NCBI RefSeq assembly: GCF_964355755.1
Contig: NC_092678.1
Location: 22,426,365-22,490,364, forward strand
Length of the DNA stretch: 64,000 bases
Source: Antedon mediterranea
Lineage: Eukaryota > Echinodermata > Crinoidea > Comatulida > Antedonidae
Direction of reading: 5' to 3'
Below, piece after piece: positions 49,268 to 62,400 of the stretch. The notes under the pieces are model-generated. The model made no database searches. It saw only the letters and a program-made list of their open reading frames with translations, and was not told where the DNA came from. A program made the translations under genes and the position numbers. The stretch's first letter is position 1; every line of letters begins with the position of its first letter.

Positions 49268-52199
49268 CTACAATTCATCTTTAGTAGAGGGTGTAGAGAC
49301 AAGACTGGCTAGTATATCTGTCCAAAAAACCACCCTGTCATCTTTTAAATTCTGGGACAATTCCGAGGTCACATCTAATTTCATATAGTACTGCTCATCA
49401 ACATTATAAGGTTGCCAATGAGGAGCAAGTGAGGTACCATCTTGGTCACCATTTGGGTCTCTGTAAATAGACAGTGAATAGCATTAATATTTTTTCAATG
49501 ATAATAATTTTGTTTTTGGTGATTAATAGTTGAATTTTACATCACTTACCCATATTTAGCAAAGTTTGCCCAATAAGTCATAATCGTACGCGCAAGTTGA
49601 ACCTCCTCTGTAGTGTACGCAATTGGGCTTTCTTCGTTTTGTACCATTAACGGAAAACCGATAACAAACCTCTCCTCGTCCCCGTGATCTGCTCCAACCC
49701 ACTCAGGGGATGTAGCAAAGGATGGCCTATGTTGAAATTCATATAAAAAGCTTTTACCACCAGCAGCTGAAAAGTCAAAGAAAGTGCACTAAAGCTCTGT
49801 CTACATTATCAAACTTATGTGACAACAAAATGTGATGTGGCCATATATGGACATGATGACATATTACTACCATATTTGGGCATATCACTGCCATATTTGG
49901 GCACATCACTGCCATATTTGGGCACATCACACATTTTTTGTTAAACTAGTTTGATAGTGTAGACAAACCTTAATGTAAAATAGTGTCAAGTGGAATAATT
50001 ATCATGTCATTTTTTCCTTTGGTTTTTTTTTCTCAATATGTTGCGGTAAGTAAATACAAATTAAATACTGTACAAATATTACCAGTGAGTAACTTTACAA
50101 ATGTTACTGCGGGAGTCAGAAAGAAGCTGTCACCTATGACCTCCGTCAGTTTCACCAAAGCATTCAAATCATCTTTATCGTCAAGTAAATATTCTTTGGT
50201 AATCTTCTTCACAATGTTTTGATTATCCCCGGGCAAAAAACTTGATATCTGAGGCGATAAAAATGGCAATTTTTGTAAGTTACGGAATCACTCTACACTA
50301 TCAAAGTTTATGTGACAAACAAATGTGATGTGCCAATATATAGACATGATGATGTCATCACTATTATATACTACCATATAAAGTATCAATCACTCCCATA
50401 TTTGGGAACATCACACATTTTTGTCAAACTTGTTTACTCTATTATAACTACTGTTCTGTAACAATAACTATATTATTTTTAAAAATGTCAACCCCTGTCG
50501 GGTCTCAAGTTCATTCTATAATCCAATTTTAATAACATTTGTTGTTTATTTTACACATTTTTGAGCATTGTTTTTTATAGAGTTGTTTTTACATTGTAAG
50601 AATTCAGAGACCTGAAAAGAATTTTGAAACCTGTTTTTCCAAGTACTAAAAATGAGAAACAATGGTGTTAATGGTGGGAACGTAATTTATGATATTTGGC
50701 GCCTCACCAGTTTTGAACCTGAAAATAGTTTCATGTTCGTCATAATGAATCATAAAAGCTAGAATGCTGTTGAAAGGTTGACTTGCAAGTTGCAAAATGT
50801 TAATTCACTAGAGAGAATGTGGCAGGTGAAAGCTCCTTGAGTAAACAACTTAACAAAACGTTTTATTTATTGCACCTCATGAAAAAGCATTTAGTGCATT
50901 TTTGGATCACATTCTCAACCTAAAAAACGAATGTTTTAAAAAGGCAGACAGAGAAACAGAGTTAAGGTCAGAAGTCATGAAGAAACAGAGTGGAGGTCAG
51001 AAGTTATGAAGAAACAGAGTTGAGGTCAGAAGTCATATTAATTTTTCAGAATTTTGAAAATGTGATATTACAAGTCAATGATAAATAAAATGCTAACATC
51101 TTGCATTTTAAACTAATTTCCTCTTTTATTTTCTAAGTTCTAACCATTTGATTGAGAGCTGGTTCAAACATTTCCACAGAAAACTGCGCCGCTAAATCTG
51201 GAGAAATTCTTGTCTTTAACATCGAGTATCCTCCTTCATGGTTGTTTATCCCGATTAAGACGTCTTTGCGATGAAACAAGCTCGAAAATGTCAACTTTAT
51301 TGGATCGTCAGGAAGAAAATATCCATCAACGACCGGGCCAAAGACGATAACAGGCTTGTTAGGAACGTCAAGCTTAGCGTGCACGATTTCGTTGGCTGGT
51401 TTCTCAAGCAAACAATTAATAAGATCTTCGTTGGACTCATCGGGGCATCCTAGTTCTCTTGCGAGAACAGATGCCCATTTTTTAGGATTTTTTGTGTAAG
51501 CAATAGGAGTGTTTGCAAAACCGCTTTCAGCGATGCCTCTTTCAAAGACTCCGCGACTGTGTCGCGATAAATAGTGTAATCCGACACTCATCCCACCCGC
51601 TGACTCTCCAAATATGGTAACCTTCGATGGGTCCCCGCCAAAATGTCTAATATTTGATTTAATCCATCTTAAAGCTATTTGTTGGTCCAGAAGTCCATAA
51701 TTTCCTGGAGCATTTGCATCTTCGGTGCATAAAAATCCTAGAGCACCGAGTCTGTAGTTCATGGCAACAAAGATGACATTTTGGTAAGTTGCATAGGCTG
51801 ATCCATCATATGCACTTGCACCCCCATTCATGAATGCCCCACCATGAATCCACACCATCACTGCTAATTCTGCTGATTTGTCAAGGGTTGGTGTGTATAT
51901 ATTTAGATAAAGACAGTCCTCGCTAATATCTGTTCGTGGAAAATAATAATTTGAGAATGCTTTTTCAAGAATGTTAACATCCTGGGGACATAAAGGTGGA
52001 TGATTGGTCGCGTCAAACTCCCTATCCATCGGTGGTAAGCGCTTTGGGTATGAAAATCTTAGGTCTCCTACAGGTGGTGATGCGTATGGTACGCCAAGGA
52101 AAGCATAAACTGGTTTAGAGCTGTTCTGTGCATGTACAACTTTGCCTGACACATACGTGTAACCCATCTCAACTTCAGGTGGCTTCTCACCAGAACAGC
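49268..52199 (-). CDS. Type-B carboxylesterase / cholinesterase-like, ending in KDEL
   Basis: Hydrolyses carboxylic esters with a Ser-His-Glu triad (alpha/beta hydrolase fold). Four minus-strand exons were assembled from GT-AG sites with matching phases: 52199-51145, 50248-50083, 49766-49550 and 49460-49268, about 543 residues. The ATG at 52209 is upstream of an acceptor (GATTTCAG), so it is not the start; a short 5' exon, expected to encode the signal peptide, lies upstream and was not identified. Motifs: GVPYASPPVGDLRF near the N end, EDCLYLNIYTP, oxyanion loop HGGAF, nucleophile elbow GESAGG (Ser codon 51602-51604), Glu in NNHEGG (51235-51237), His in GADHGDE (49684-49686), then YGDPNG and PHWQPYN. 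The triad is complete, so an active enzyme is expected. The C-terminus is Thr-Lys-Asp-Glu-Leu, the classic ER-retrieval signal; mammalian carboxylesterases use HxEL in the same place. Family call is firm; substrate cannot be told. Confidence 0.95.
49791..49972. mobile_element. MITE family 2 in an esterase intron, with internal triplication
   Basis: The left terminus AAAGCTCTGTCTACATTATC and the right terminus GATAGTGTAGACAAACCTTA are inverted. The interior CCATATTTGGGCACATCACT is present three times in a row (about 49870-49932), so this copy is longer than its relatives. It lies between the exons ending 50083 and starting 49766. Confidence 0.85.
50290..50437. mobile_element. MITE family 2 in an esterase intron, worn copy
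   Basis: Left end CTCTACACTATCAAAGTTTA, interior ATGTGATGTGCCAATATATA and CATATTTGGGAACATCACAC, and right end TTGTCAAACTTG, where the terminal repeat is cut short. Confidence 0.75.
50953..51040. repeat. 29-bp tandem repeat with AGGTCA half-sites, three copies
   Basis: GAAACAGAGTT(A/G)AGGTCAGAAGT-type units start at 50953, 50982 and 51011 in the large esterase intron. Each copy includes AGGTCA, the nuclear-receptor half-site consensus; this may be coincidence. Confidence 0.8.
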
Positions 52200-53439
52200 C
52201 TGAAATCATAACAGTAATAACAAATGCGTATGCAATAATTTTAGTAATTTATAATTGGACCACTTACCCTAAAGAAATACATTTTTGATATATTTTGTTG
52301 TTGAGTTTAATGTTTAATTAAAACGTAGGCCTACTTATTGTTATTTAGGACTTGAAGTATTAAGATGGATAGCAGTAGTAGAGCAGTGCCACCACTATAC
52401 TTCCAGAAGTATTTGGTCCTGGATGAACCAACCAATCCATGTCGGCCAGATGTGTATCCTGTCACACACATGTTTGTTTTTTAGGCCTAGCCTAGTTAGC
52501 AGTGAGAGGCCTACAAATAGTTAGTACTAGCTAGTCCTCCTACTCAATACATTTGAACAACAAAAGCTACATATTCATCTGCAGTTGATGCAAGTTCTTG
52601 AAAAGTGTAAGTAAACTTACATAGTGTAAATAGAGCGATCGGAGTAAACAATTTAAAAAACATTTTGTTTACAAAAAATCAGTCAGCCTCTCTCACTCTG
52701 CACTGCATGTGCTTTGTTGATGTTCTAAACATAACCTTTGAACCTTTGTTTTGGAATCTACTATAAATAAAAAGGGGTGATGAGCAATTACTAATAATTA
52801 GTTTGTATCCTCACTAGTAATAATGTACGTATTTACCAGTAATTATGGTCTAATAATGTTAACTACTTTATTATACCCTTTTATACTTACAAATGTACGT
52901 TTTAAAGGCGAAAATAGTGTAAAACTATAAAAATGCCACACCTTCACTTAAATCAAACTTTTAGGTTGGTGGCGCTTTACACGTGGATTCACGCCGGTCT
53001 TTCGGTGAGTTTCGTCAGAAATTTGTTAATCAAAATACAACATTGCATAAGGTTTTTTATGGTATTGGTAAACGGTTATGTTTAAGATATAAATATAAAA
53101 TGTTCAGGTTCATTTACTTAGTCAATCAATATTGAAAGAACCCAAATTGTGAGCATCATTAGCTATAGGCCTAGAACTGTAGTGTAGATAGCTAGCGGGA
53201 GGCAACAGCTGTATTACCGCAGCGTTTGCCTGTACTATAGTAGAGTGGAGTAGCTCAGAAAGAGAAGGGTGGCATCTAGGCTAGGTGCAAGTCAACTTTT
53301 GTTGATTGATTGAGACCGCAGAAAAGAAAATTCAGGTTTGTTTAGGCTTACTTGGTTACTAAATACAAGAATTTGTAAACTTTTATACTTTTTATAAAAA
53401 ATGTGACAATTAATATTATTGGTTTTTTTTTTTTTTTAG
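52200..53439. promoter_or_regulatory. Divergent intergenic region between esterase and IARS1
   Basis: Both flanking genes are transcribed away from this stretch, so it must hold both promoters and the missing first exon(s). A plausible non-coding first exon of IARS1 ends at the strong donor TTTCG|GTGAGT (53004/53005); another candidate donor is CAG|GTTTGT at 53335/53336. On the minus strand, a short frame around 52466-52330 includes a hydrophobic run (GGTALLLLSILILQVL) that could be a signal segment of the esterase, but no donor in the required phase was found. TAGGCCTA-type palindromes occur near 52328, 52483 and 53166. No clear TATA box was identified. Confidence 0.5.
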
Positions 53440-53468
53440 ATTTTCATTTTGCACCACACGTTAGAAGC
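53440..53468 (+). other. IARS1: IARS1 5' UTR part of the first coding exon
   Basis: A long T-tract ending in AG (53438-53439) is a strong acceptor, so the exon starts at 53440 and a non-coding exon must precede it. The first ATG in the exon (53469, context AAGCATGG) opens the conserved N-terminus. Confidence 0.75.
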
Positions 53469-56400
53469 ATGGTTGAATCGGTTCCTGATCACATCAACTT
53501 CCCGAAGGAAGAAGAGCAGATTTTAGAACTTTGGAAGAAGATTGATGCTTTTAAAAATTGTCTGAAGCAGTCTAAAAACAAACCAAGGTACAGCAGTACT
53601 GCTAACATAAACAAATCTGGGGTAGAAATGGAAGCTATCAAGACATAATGATTTGTAACCAGCCTGTATTTGTTTTTTCTTACAGGTATTCGTTTTATGA
53701 TGGCCCGCCTTTTGCTACAGGTCTGCCGCATTACGGTCACATCCTTGCCGGCACCATTAAAGACATAGTTACTCGTTACGCGCATCAGAACGGTTTCCAT
53801 GTTGAAAGACGTTTTGGATGGGATTGTCACGGTCTGCCAGTGGTAAGTAATGATGTCACTTTTTGAAATTACAAACAATTCACATTACTGTATTGTGTAT
53901 CACTATACTGGCAGTGTATTAAGCATTTTTCCACTGCATTTTTAGGAGTACGAGATTGACAAGAAGCTTGGTATCACTGGCCCAGAGGATGTAATGAAGA
54001 TGGGAATCGAAAACTACAATAAAGAATGCCGACAGATTGTCATGAGATATTCCAGTGAATGGGAGGTAGTTTATATTTTTCTCTAAAACTCTGTCTACAC
54101 TATCAAACTAGTTTGACAAAAATGTGTGGTAGTGACGTGCCCAAATATAGTAGGGATATGAAATCATCATGTCCATATATGGGCATATCACATAAAGTTT
54201 GATAGTGTAGACAGAGCTTAAACTATTCTACAATTGTAATATTTCTTTTTCATCCCAATCCCAATTGATTAACAGTATGAGAACTGGAATAATGCAGTTC
54301 TGAACCACATTTAGGATTCGAAACCTAGAACAAAGCACCCTACCCACCAAACCACTTTTTTATATTGCATATTATTCTCTATGTTCAAATTATGAAACAA
54401 ATAAATAGTTATTTTTATAAATGTTAATTTAATTTCTTACAAACTTTAATTAAGTTTCATTATTTTATTCTTTCAGTTCATTGTAAACCGTTTGGGACGT
54501 TGGATCGACTTTAAAAACGACTACAAGACCATGTACCCCTGGTTCATGGAATCCATCTGGTGGGTGTTTAAACAATTGTATGAAAAAGGACTGGTGTATA
54601 GAGGATTTAAGGTAAGGGTCATAGAGTAAAGGTCATGCAGTGCAAAGGTCATGCAGTGTAAAGGTCAATTAGCTATAGTAATTTGGCTTATTGATGATCA
54701 GAGCATTCAAGGCTTCCAAATCTAAAGCTCTGTCTACACTATCAAACTAGTTTGACCAAAAAAAATATGATGTCATAAATGGGAGTGATATGACATCATC
54801 ATGTCCATCAGTCGTTACTGTCACATAGAGTTTGATAGTGTAGACAGAGCTTTATAGAGCTGCTGATAGTGTAGACAGAGCTTTATAGAGCTGCTGATAG
54901 TGTAGACAGAGCTTTAAAGAGCTGCTGATAGTGTAGACAGAGCTTAATAGAGCTGCTGATAGTGTAGACAGCTTTATAGAGCTGCTGATAGTGTAAACAG
55001 AGCTTTATAGAGCTGCTGATAGTGTAAACAGAGCTTAATAGAGCTGCTGATAGTGTAGACAGCTTTATAGAGCTGCTGATAGTGTAAACAGAGCTTTATA
55101 GAGCTGCTGATAGTGTAAACAGAGCTTTATAGAGCTGCTGATAGTGTAGACAGAGCTTTAAAGAGCTGCTGATAGTGTAGACAGAGCTTAATAGAGCTGC
55201 TAATAGTGTAGACAGCTTTATAGAGCTGCTGATAGTGTAGACAGAGCTTTATAGAGCTGCTGATAGTGTAGACAGAGCTTTATAGAGCTGCTGATAGTGT
55301 AGACAGAGCTTTAAAGAGCTGCTGATAGTGTAGACAGAGCTTAATAGAGCTGCTGATAGTGTAGACAGCTTTATAGAGCTGCTGATAGTGTAAACAGAGC
55401 TTTATAGAGCTGCTGATAGTGTAAACAGAGCTTTATAGAGCTGCTGAATTGTATGATTGTTGTATTTTCTGTATTTGATCACTGATATTACATATTTAAA
55501 ATGATATTTATATTTAGGTGATGCCATTCTCAACAGCCTGTAGCACTCCTCTGTCTAACTTTGAGTCTGGTCAGAATTATAAAGATGTCGTTGACCCTGC
55601 TGGTTAGTATTACAAACTTGTGTTGTTTTTTTTCCAACAAAAAATTATTAACTATTTTATGTTTTTAGGTAATTTAATTTACAATTAAATGATTTATTTT
55701 TAATTTCAGTAATTGTTAGCTTTCCATTGGACGAAGACCCAAATGTATCCGTGATTGCCTGGACAACAACACCGTGGACGTTGCCAAGCAACCTAGCCTT
55801 GTGTGTCCATCCAAATTTAGATTACGTGAAGATCAAACATGCTAAAGATGGTAAAGTCTACATCTTGATGGAAGCTCGATTAGGGGCGCTCTTCAAGAAG
55901 GAAGCGGAATATGAAATAATTGGAAAGTATGTTAACACTTATTTTCACATAATGCAAATTAAGTGTATATTACAGTATAGCCTCTATAGGGGATACCTTC
56001 TAGACCCAGGCAATACAGAGTGTCCCTTGAATAGAGGGTGTCTCATACTAGTGTACTACTGTATATCCTCTAGTGTAACCCCCAGAACACAAAATTGAGC
56101 CGACTTTGTGGGGTGGGACTTTACTCGAGGAACACTTGGTTCAGAAAAAAATGATTAGTAAGCATTTCTTGTAAAAAGTCATCTGAACTGGCTAGAGAGA
56201 GGCCTACATCCAGACCAAAAGTCAATATTGGGACTATACCCAGGGATATGCCTGTTTGTGAAATCGGACATACAGTAGGGGGTGGGATTAGACCCAAAGT
56301 GGGATTAGACCCAAAGTGGGATTATTCCCGAGGATATACATTAATAGTAGATAGAAATAGAACATAATGTATGCATTATTTATTTTCAGATTTAAGGGAA

Positions 56401-59400
56401 GTACTTTAAAGGGCAAGAAGTATAAACCATTATTTAACTACTTTATTGAGGTAAGAAAATAATTAAATTACAGACACATACACCTCACTTAACATTGAAA
56501 CTATATCCTAATTAGCTGTTAAATTGTTTTCTAGTTGAAGAAGACGGGAGCATTTAAGATTTGTAATGACACATATGTTACAGAGGATAGCGGTACAGGA
56601 GTTGTCCATCAGGCTGCCTACTTTGGAGCTGTAAGTTGTCATTATCTACAGTAGCTATTAGGGTTGACCAACTAGCATAGGTGTTTAGCACCTGTTTGGT
56701 CTTTCCGTGCCTCCTTTTATAATTGTTTTGTCTTCTTTGTTTATGTATATGGCAGAAATTGAATAACTAAATAAATAAATTAGAGTCATTAGTTGTGGCT
56801 TGGCGGTTATGATGCTTGGCTACCAATCCAAGGGTCCTGGGTTCCAAGTCCTGTCTTATGTCATGATTTTTTATTAATGACAAATTACAACCCCACTCCC
56901 GAAGACTTGTAATAAGACTTGTTTATGTAGAGCATCTTGTGTATATGTTTGTCTTGTGTGCGGGACCTCCTTTGACCACCTTTGAGAAGGATACTGAATG
57001 AATTCACTTATGGTTATCAAGGCAATTTGCCTAAATATATATTTTTTTTTAATTAAAAAATGTTTGTACATAGTTCTCGGCAGCCAATTAAAAAACTATG
57101 TGTTTGTCAACTGACATAGAATTTCTTCTTTTCTGTTTAGGACGATTACCGTGTTTGCCTAGAACATGGCGTCATCACAAAGGAAATGGTTGTGTGTCCT
57201 GTTGACGAGTCAGGCAAGTTTACGAAGGAAGTGACCGATTTTGCTGGCCAATATGTCAAGGTAATTATATCAGTTAGACGAAGAAGTATTTTAAAACGTG
57301 ATACAGTATTGTAAAAGCATGAATTTCAATGCTTTATTAAACAGAGACTTGGAAACTAAATTATGGGTTAAAATGACACTTTAAATACTTATGAGATCCA
57401 ATCGAGGCATGATATTTTTAACCATTTTTTTTTTCTCAGGATGCTGACAAAAACATCATCCGTTGGTTGAAGCAGAATGGGCGTCTTGTCGATCAGAGCA
57501 CATACAAGCATAGCTACCCCTTCTGTTGGCGCTCCGAAACACCTCTCATCTACAAAGCCGTCCCAAGTTGGTTTATCCGAGTAGAAGTACTTGTCCAAAA
57601 ACTATTGGCTAATAATCAGAAGACGTACTGGTAAATATATGAAATTTGACCTTTGATCTCATTTCTTTTGTAACATTGTTTTGTGTATCTATTTATTATG
57701 TTATCAGCTGTACAAAATTTACTTTTTCTTAATTTTTTATAGTGAATTTCAAAATGTAACATTTTGCTTACAGGGTACCAGAGTTCGTCAAGGAGAAACG
57801 CTTTGCAAATTGGTTACGTGATGCGCATGACTGGGCAGTGTCACGCAACCGGTACTGGGGAACACCAATACCACTTTGGGCAAGTGACGACTTTGAGGAA
57901 ATTGTGTGCATTGAATCCATCCAGCAACTGGAGGAGTTGTCTGGACAGAAAGTTACTGATCTACATCGGGAAAGGTAAGAGAACAAAGGTTTTGCACACT
58001 ATCAAACTAGTTTGACAAAAAAATGGGTGATGTGCCCAAATATGGTATTGATATGCCCACATATGGTAGTGATATGTCATGTCCATATATTGGCTGGTCA
58101 GAATTCGGAATTTATATCCTCCTCATACTGCAGTTGTACATTCACAATTGCATCCAGGAAAAACTCAGGAATTCAGAAAGTTATGGTTTTTATTTGTTCT
58201 TTTAGTGTTGATGGTATAACCATTCCATCAAAACGACCAGGACAACCACCGTTGAAGAGGATCTCTGAGGTCTTTGACTGTTGGTTTGAAAGTGGAAGGT
58301 ACAGTCTTTTGTTCCAATTTCTAGCATGTAACCACTACCATCTTTGCTTTATAGGTATTTTACATTAGTTACTGAATCTCCTTTATTTTTCAGTATGCCA
58401 TATGCACAGCAACACTATCCATTTGAACATAAAAGAGAATTTGAGGACTGCTTCCCAGCAGATTTCATTGCAGAAGGAATCGATCAAACCAGAGGATGGT
58501 GAGTTCTTCTTTCACTCTCCTCCTTCCTTATTTCTCGCTTCATCAACACTATAAATGGATGACTAGTTAGGAGCAGGAACGCTAGTAGGCCCAGTACCGT
58601 TTCGATTACGATCATTCAGGAAATTACCTCAGGACTAAGTACATTTAGACCTAACATCTTACCTGTTTGTAAATGATGTCATAGAGAAACGGTTAACCAA
58701 GTTTTTCAAAACCCATACAACCCTTCTAAAACATTTGCTCATTTTTGTTATTCCTCCAGGTTTTATACATTGCTAGTTCTATCAACTGCTCTGTTTGATC
58801 AGCCTCCATTCAAGAACCTCATTGCTAATGGTCTTGTGTTGGCGTCAGATGGACAAAAAATGAGTAAACGTAAAAAGAACTACCCTGACCCGCTGAACGT
58901 AGTTAATAAATACGGTGCTGACGCTCTCAGGTTAGTCAACTTTCTCCTTTAAGCTCTGTCTACACTATCATTTAAACTAATGTGACAAAATAAGTGTGAT
59001 GTGACAAAATATGGTAGTGATATGCCGGAATATGGTAGTGTCACATTTTTTAGTCATATAGTTTGATAGTGTAGGCAAGGTTGTACAGTACATTGATTTC
59101 GAACTTCCACAGTTTATTAGAAGACAATATAATATCAATCTTTCCAATTACAGACTTTTTAAGCAAAATAATATTATTATTATGTACTTTTTTTCTAGAC
59201 TTTACCTTATCAACTCACCAGTTGTACGAGCTGAGAGTCTTCGATTTAAAGAAACTGGCGTGAAAGATATCCTGAAAGACGTTTTTCTACCATGGTACAA
59301 TGCATACCGGTTCTTGATCCAAAACGTTCAACGATTTCAAATCGTAAGTTCCAACACTCATCCAAAAAGAAAAATAACTTATTTGCATTCTAAATGATTT

Positions 59401-62400
59401 GAACCCATGGCCCTGGTCTTCCTAAGCAAGCATCTAAGCTCCGGTCTTTCCTTTTTTTTTCTTTTCAGGAGGACGGAGAACAACTTATGTTGAATGAGGA
59501 TGAGTTTGTCGCGAGCAATAACTTTATGGACAAATGGATTCTGTCTTTTACTCAAAGTCTTATCAAATTTGTGCGGCAAGAAATGGCTGGTGAGTTACAA
59601 CTTCCAAAAGGAAGCTAAGAAAATATTTTAAAATTTTATATAAAAAAAATTGGTAATAATTTTAATTGAGTTGATAGTATTCCGGTTTTCTTCTTATTTC
59701 AGCATATAGACTTTACACTGTGATTCCGCAATTGGTGAAGTTTGTTGATAAACTGACAAATTGGTATGTGCGTTCAAACAGGAAACGTATTAAGGTGAGC
59801 CCTTTGAAGAATGTGTTAACCTCTGTCTACACTATCAAACTTTATGGGACAAAAAAATGTGATGTGCCCATATATGGTTATTATGGCTACCATATTTGAG
59901 CACATAACACTTTTGTTTACAAAATATTTCAGTGTACCAAGTCCTAACAATTTTCTCATTTTCAGGGTGAGGGCGGTGTTCAGGACTGCCGGCACGCTTT
60001 AGAGACGCTCTTCATGGTTCTGTTCTCAATGGTGAAGGTGATGGCGCCATTCACACCGTTCTTAACAGAACTTATCTACCAGAACCTGCGACATCTTATC
60101 GACCCTGAAAGCATCAAGGGGGTAAATGTGGACAGTGTTCATTATTTAATGGTTCCAAAACCAAGGTAAATAGACTAAATATCATCTCCATTATTAACTT
60201 AATTTCTAATTATTTAGGCCCACCATTTTATAAGGAGATAGATGTCTGTTGTTGTAATTGTAGACATATATGTTGTTTATTTACAGAGATGACCTCATCA
60301 ACCCGGATATTGAACGAGCCGTAGCTCGCATGCAGTCAACCATTGAGCTAGGCCGGGTTATCCGTGATCGTAGGACCATGCCAACTAAGTACCCACTGAG
60401 GGAAGTGGTGATTATCCACCCTGACCAGCAGTGCCTACAAGACTTGTCAAGCCTAGACGAATATATCTTAGAGGTTTGTTTTGCTTTACATATACTGTAC
60501 AAGTATCTAATCAGTGTCAAAAGTATGGAACGCAATAAGTGTAATAAAGAAAATGAAGTCATAGCATTAATAGCCGATCTAATGACGATTTTGAAATAAT
60601 TCTCTAGCCTATTATCATAGTTATAATGAATTCTTACACAGGAATTGAATGTACGTTCCCTTACAACGTCTCAAGATCAGTTGAAATATGGCGTATCACT
60701 CAAAGCCGAACCAGATAATACGATAGGTAAACGATTAAAGGGGGACTTCAAGGCGGTTTCACAAGCCATACGAAAATTAACGAATGATCAACTGAAGCGT
60801 TTCCGTGAGACCGGGGAAATTGATGTTCTAGGCCACAAACTAGGAGAGGACGATTTGAAACTTACGTACACATTCGCCCAGGGAGCCGATTCTAAATATG
60901 AGGCCCATTCTGATAATGAGGTAAGTTCTTGAACTGGTACCACACATATAAAAAAAATATGTAATAACTTTGGGCAAAAAAATTAAAATGAAAACACTCA
61001 ATGCTAAAATTCTAAACACTCTTGTGCTGGTAAAAATGTTTAGTTGTCTAATTGTTTTTTTTTTATTATTTGCAGATTTTAGTTCTGCTTGATGTGACAC
61101 CTGACCAGTCTATGCTGGATGAGGGTATCGCCAGAGAAGTCATCAACCGTATACAGAAATTACGCAAGAAGGTAAAGAATACTGTTATTTCTGTTAAACC
61201 ATAGAAACTCCCAAAAAATTTGGATTCAATTTTAAAATCTTGAATGTTTATAATTATGTTTATGATAATAAATAGTGTTGATAGATTTGCATGGCTAATT
61301 TATACTAGAAACGTTAAGCTCTTTCTACACTATCAAACTAGTTTGACAAACAAGTGTGATGTGCCCAAATATGGTGGTGATATGCTAAAATATGGTAGTG
61401 ATATGACATCATCATGTCCATATAAGGGCACATCACATTATTTTGTCACATACAGTTTGATAGTGTAGACAGAGTTTTTGAAGACAGTTGTAGCATAACA
61501 TGCGAAACATTAAAATATTCTTGACTTTTATTCCATTTGAGAACCCAGGTTGTACCTCAAACCTGACTTATTAATTAAGACGTATATTGTTTATCATTAC
61601 TTTTTTAGCCTATATTTCAAGTTTATCATTACTTTTTTAAACTAGCTTTCATATTTATTATTACTTTTTCAGGCTAGCCTTCAACCGGTTGATAAGATCA
61701 CTATATATTACGATGTTGAGCCATCCACTGCAAGTCTAGCATCCATCATCCCTAGTCACTCAGAATACATCTTTAATACAACTAAGCAACCGCTAAGTGC
61801 CTATCCACCAGTGGGGCCAGAAATCATTACAGAGACCACTGATGTAAGTATGACATAGCAGTAATCCATGCTTTTTATTCACTACTTAAGTTGAACTTTG
61901 ACCTTAATTTTCAAAGTACACATGTAAGCTCCATCTCTAAGTCTGTACTGTATTGTGCATTTCATAATACTATATTAAATCATATAATGTATCATTTTTT
62001 ATAACATAATTTATAAAAAATTCAGCTCAAAGGAACCAAATTACATCTAACTATTGTAAAACGAGAAGAAACTTCCAGCTCGTCTACCTCAGCCGTTGTG
62101 CAACCCAAGATCGTTCCCGAACCTCAAACCAAACCAGCTTGCCGATATGTAAACTTAGTTCTATCTAATGGTACACCAGAGACGGGTACATCAAGTATGT
62201 TTGGCTCTCTGCTCTTGGAAAATCCAAAAGGGAAATCCCCTATTAGCTATGATGTCATGAAACAACAAGCTCAAGTTGTGTTTGGCATTCGTGGAAAGGA
62301 AGTGAAGATATGCAAATCACCCGATAGGTCAAAGGGTATGTATATGCTTCTTTTATGCTTTTTCATTTGCTGATATAACTTATAATTGTGTTTATAAACC

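Noticed and set aside
50033-50269. 78-codon minus-strand frame as an independent small gene
   Set aside because: It is an internal esterase exon (50248-50083) plus intron on both sides; phases match its neighbours.
52200-52209. ATG at 52209 (minus strand) as the esterase start
   Set aside because: ATGATTTCAG is an acceptor; the real start must be in an upstream exon supplying one base of the split codon.
52330-52470. Hydrophobic minus-strand frame as the esterase signal-peptide exon
   Set aside because: It has a run of Leu/Ile, but no donor in the required phase (one base into a codon); kept only as a weak possibility.
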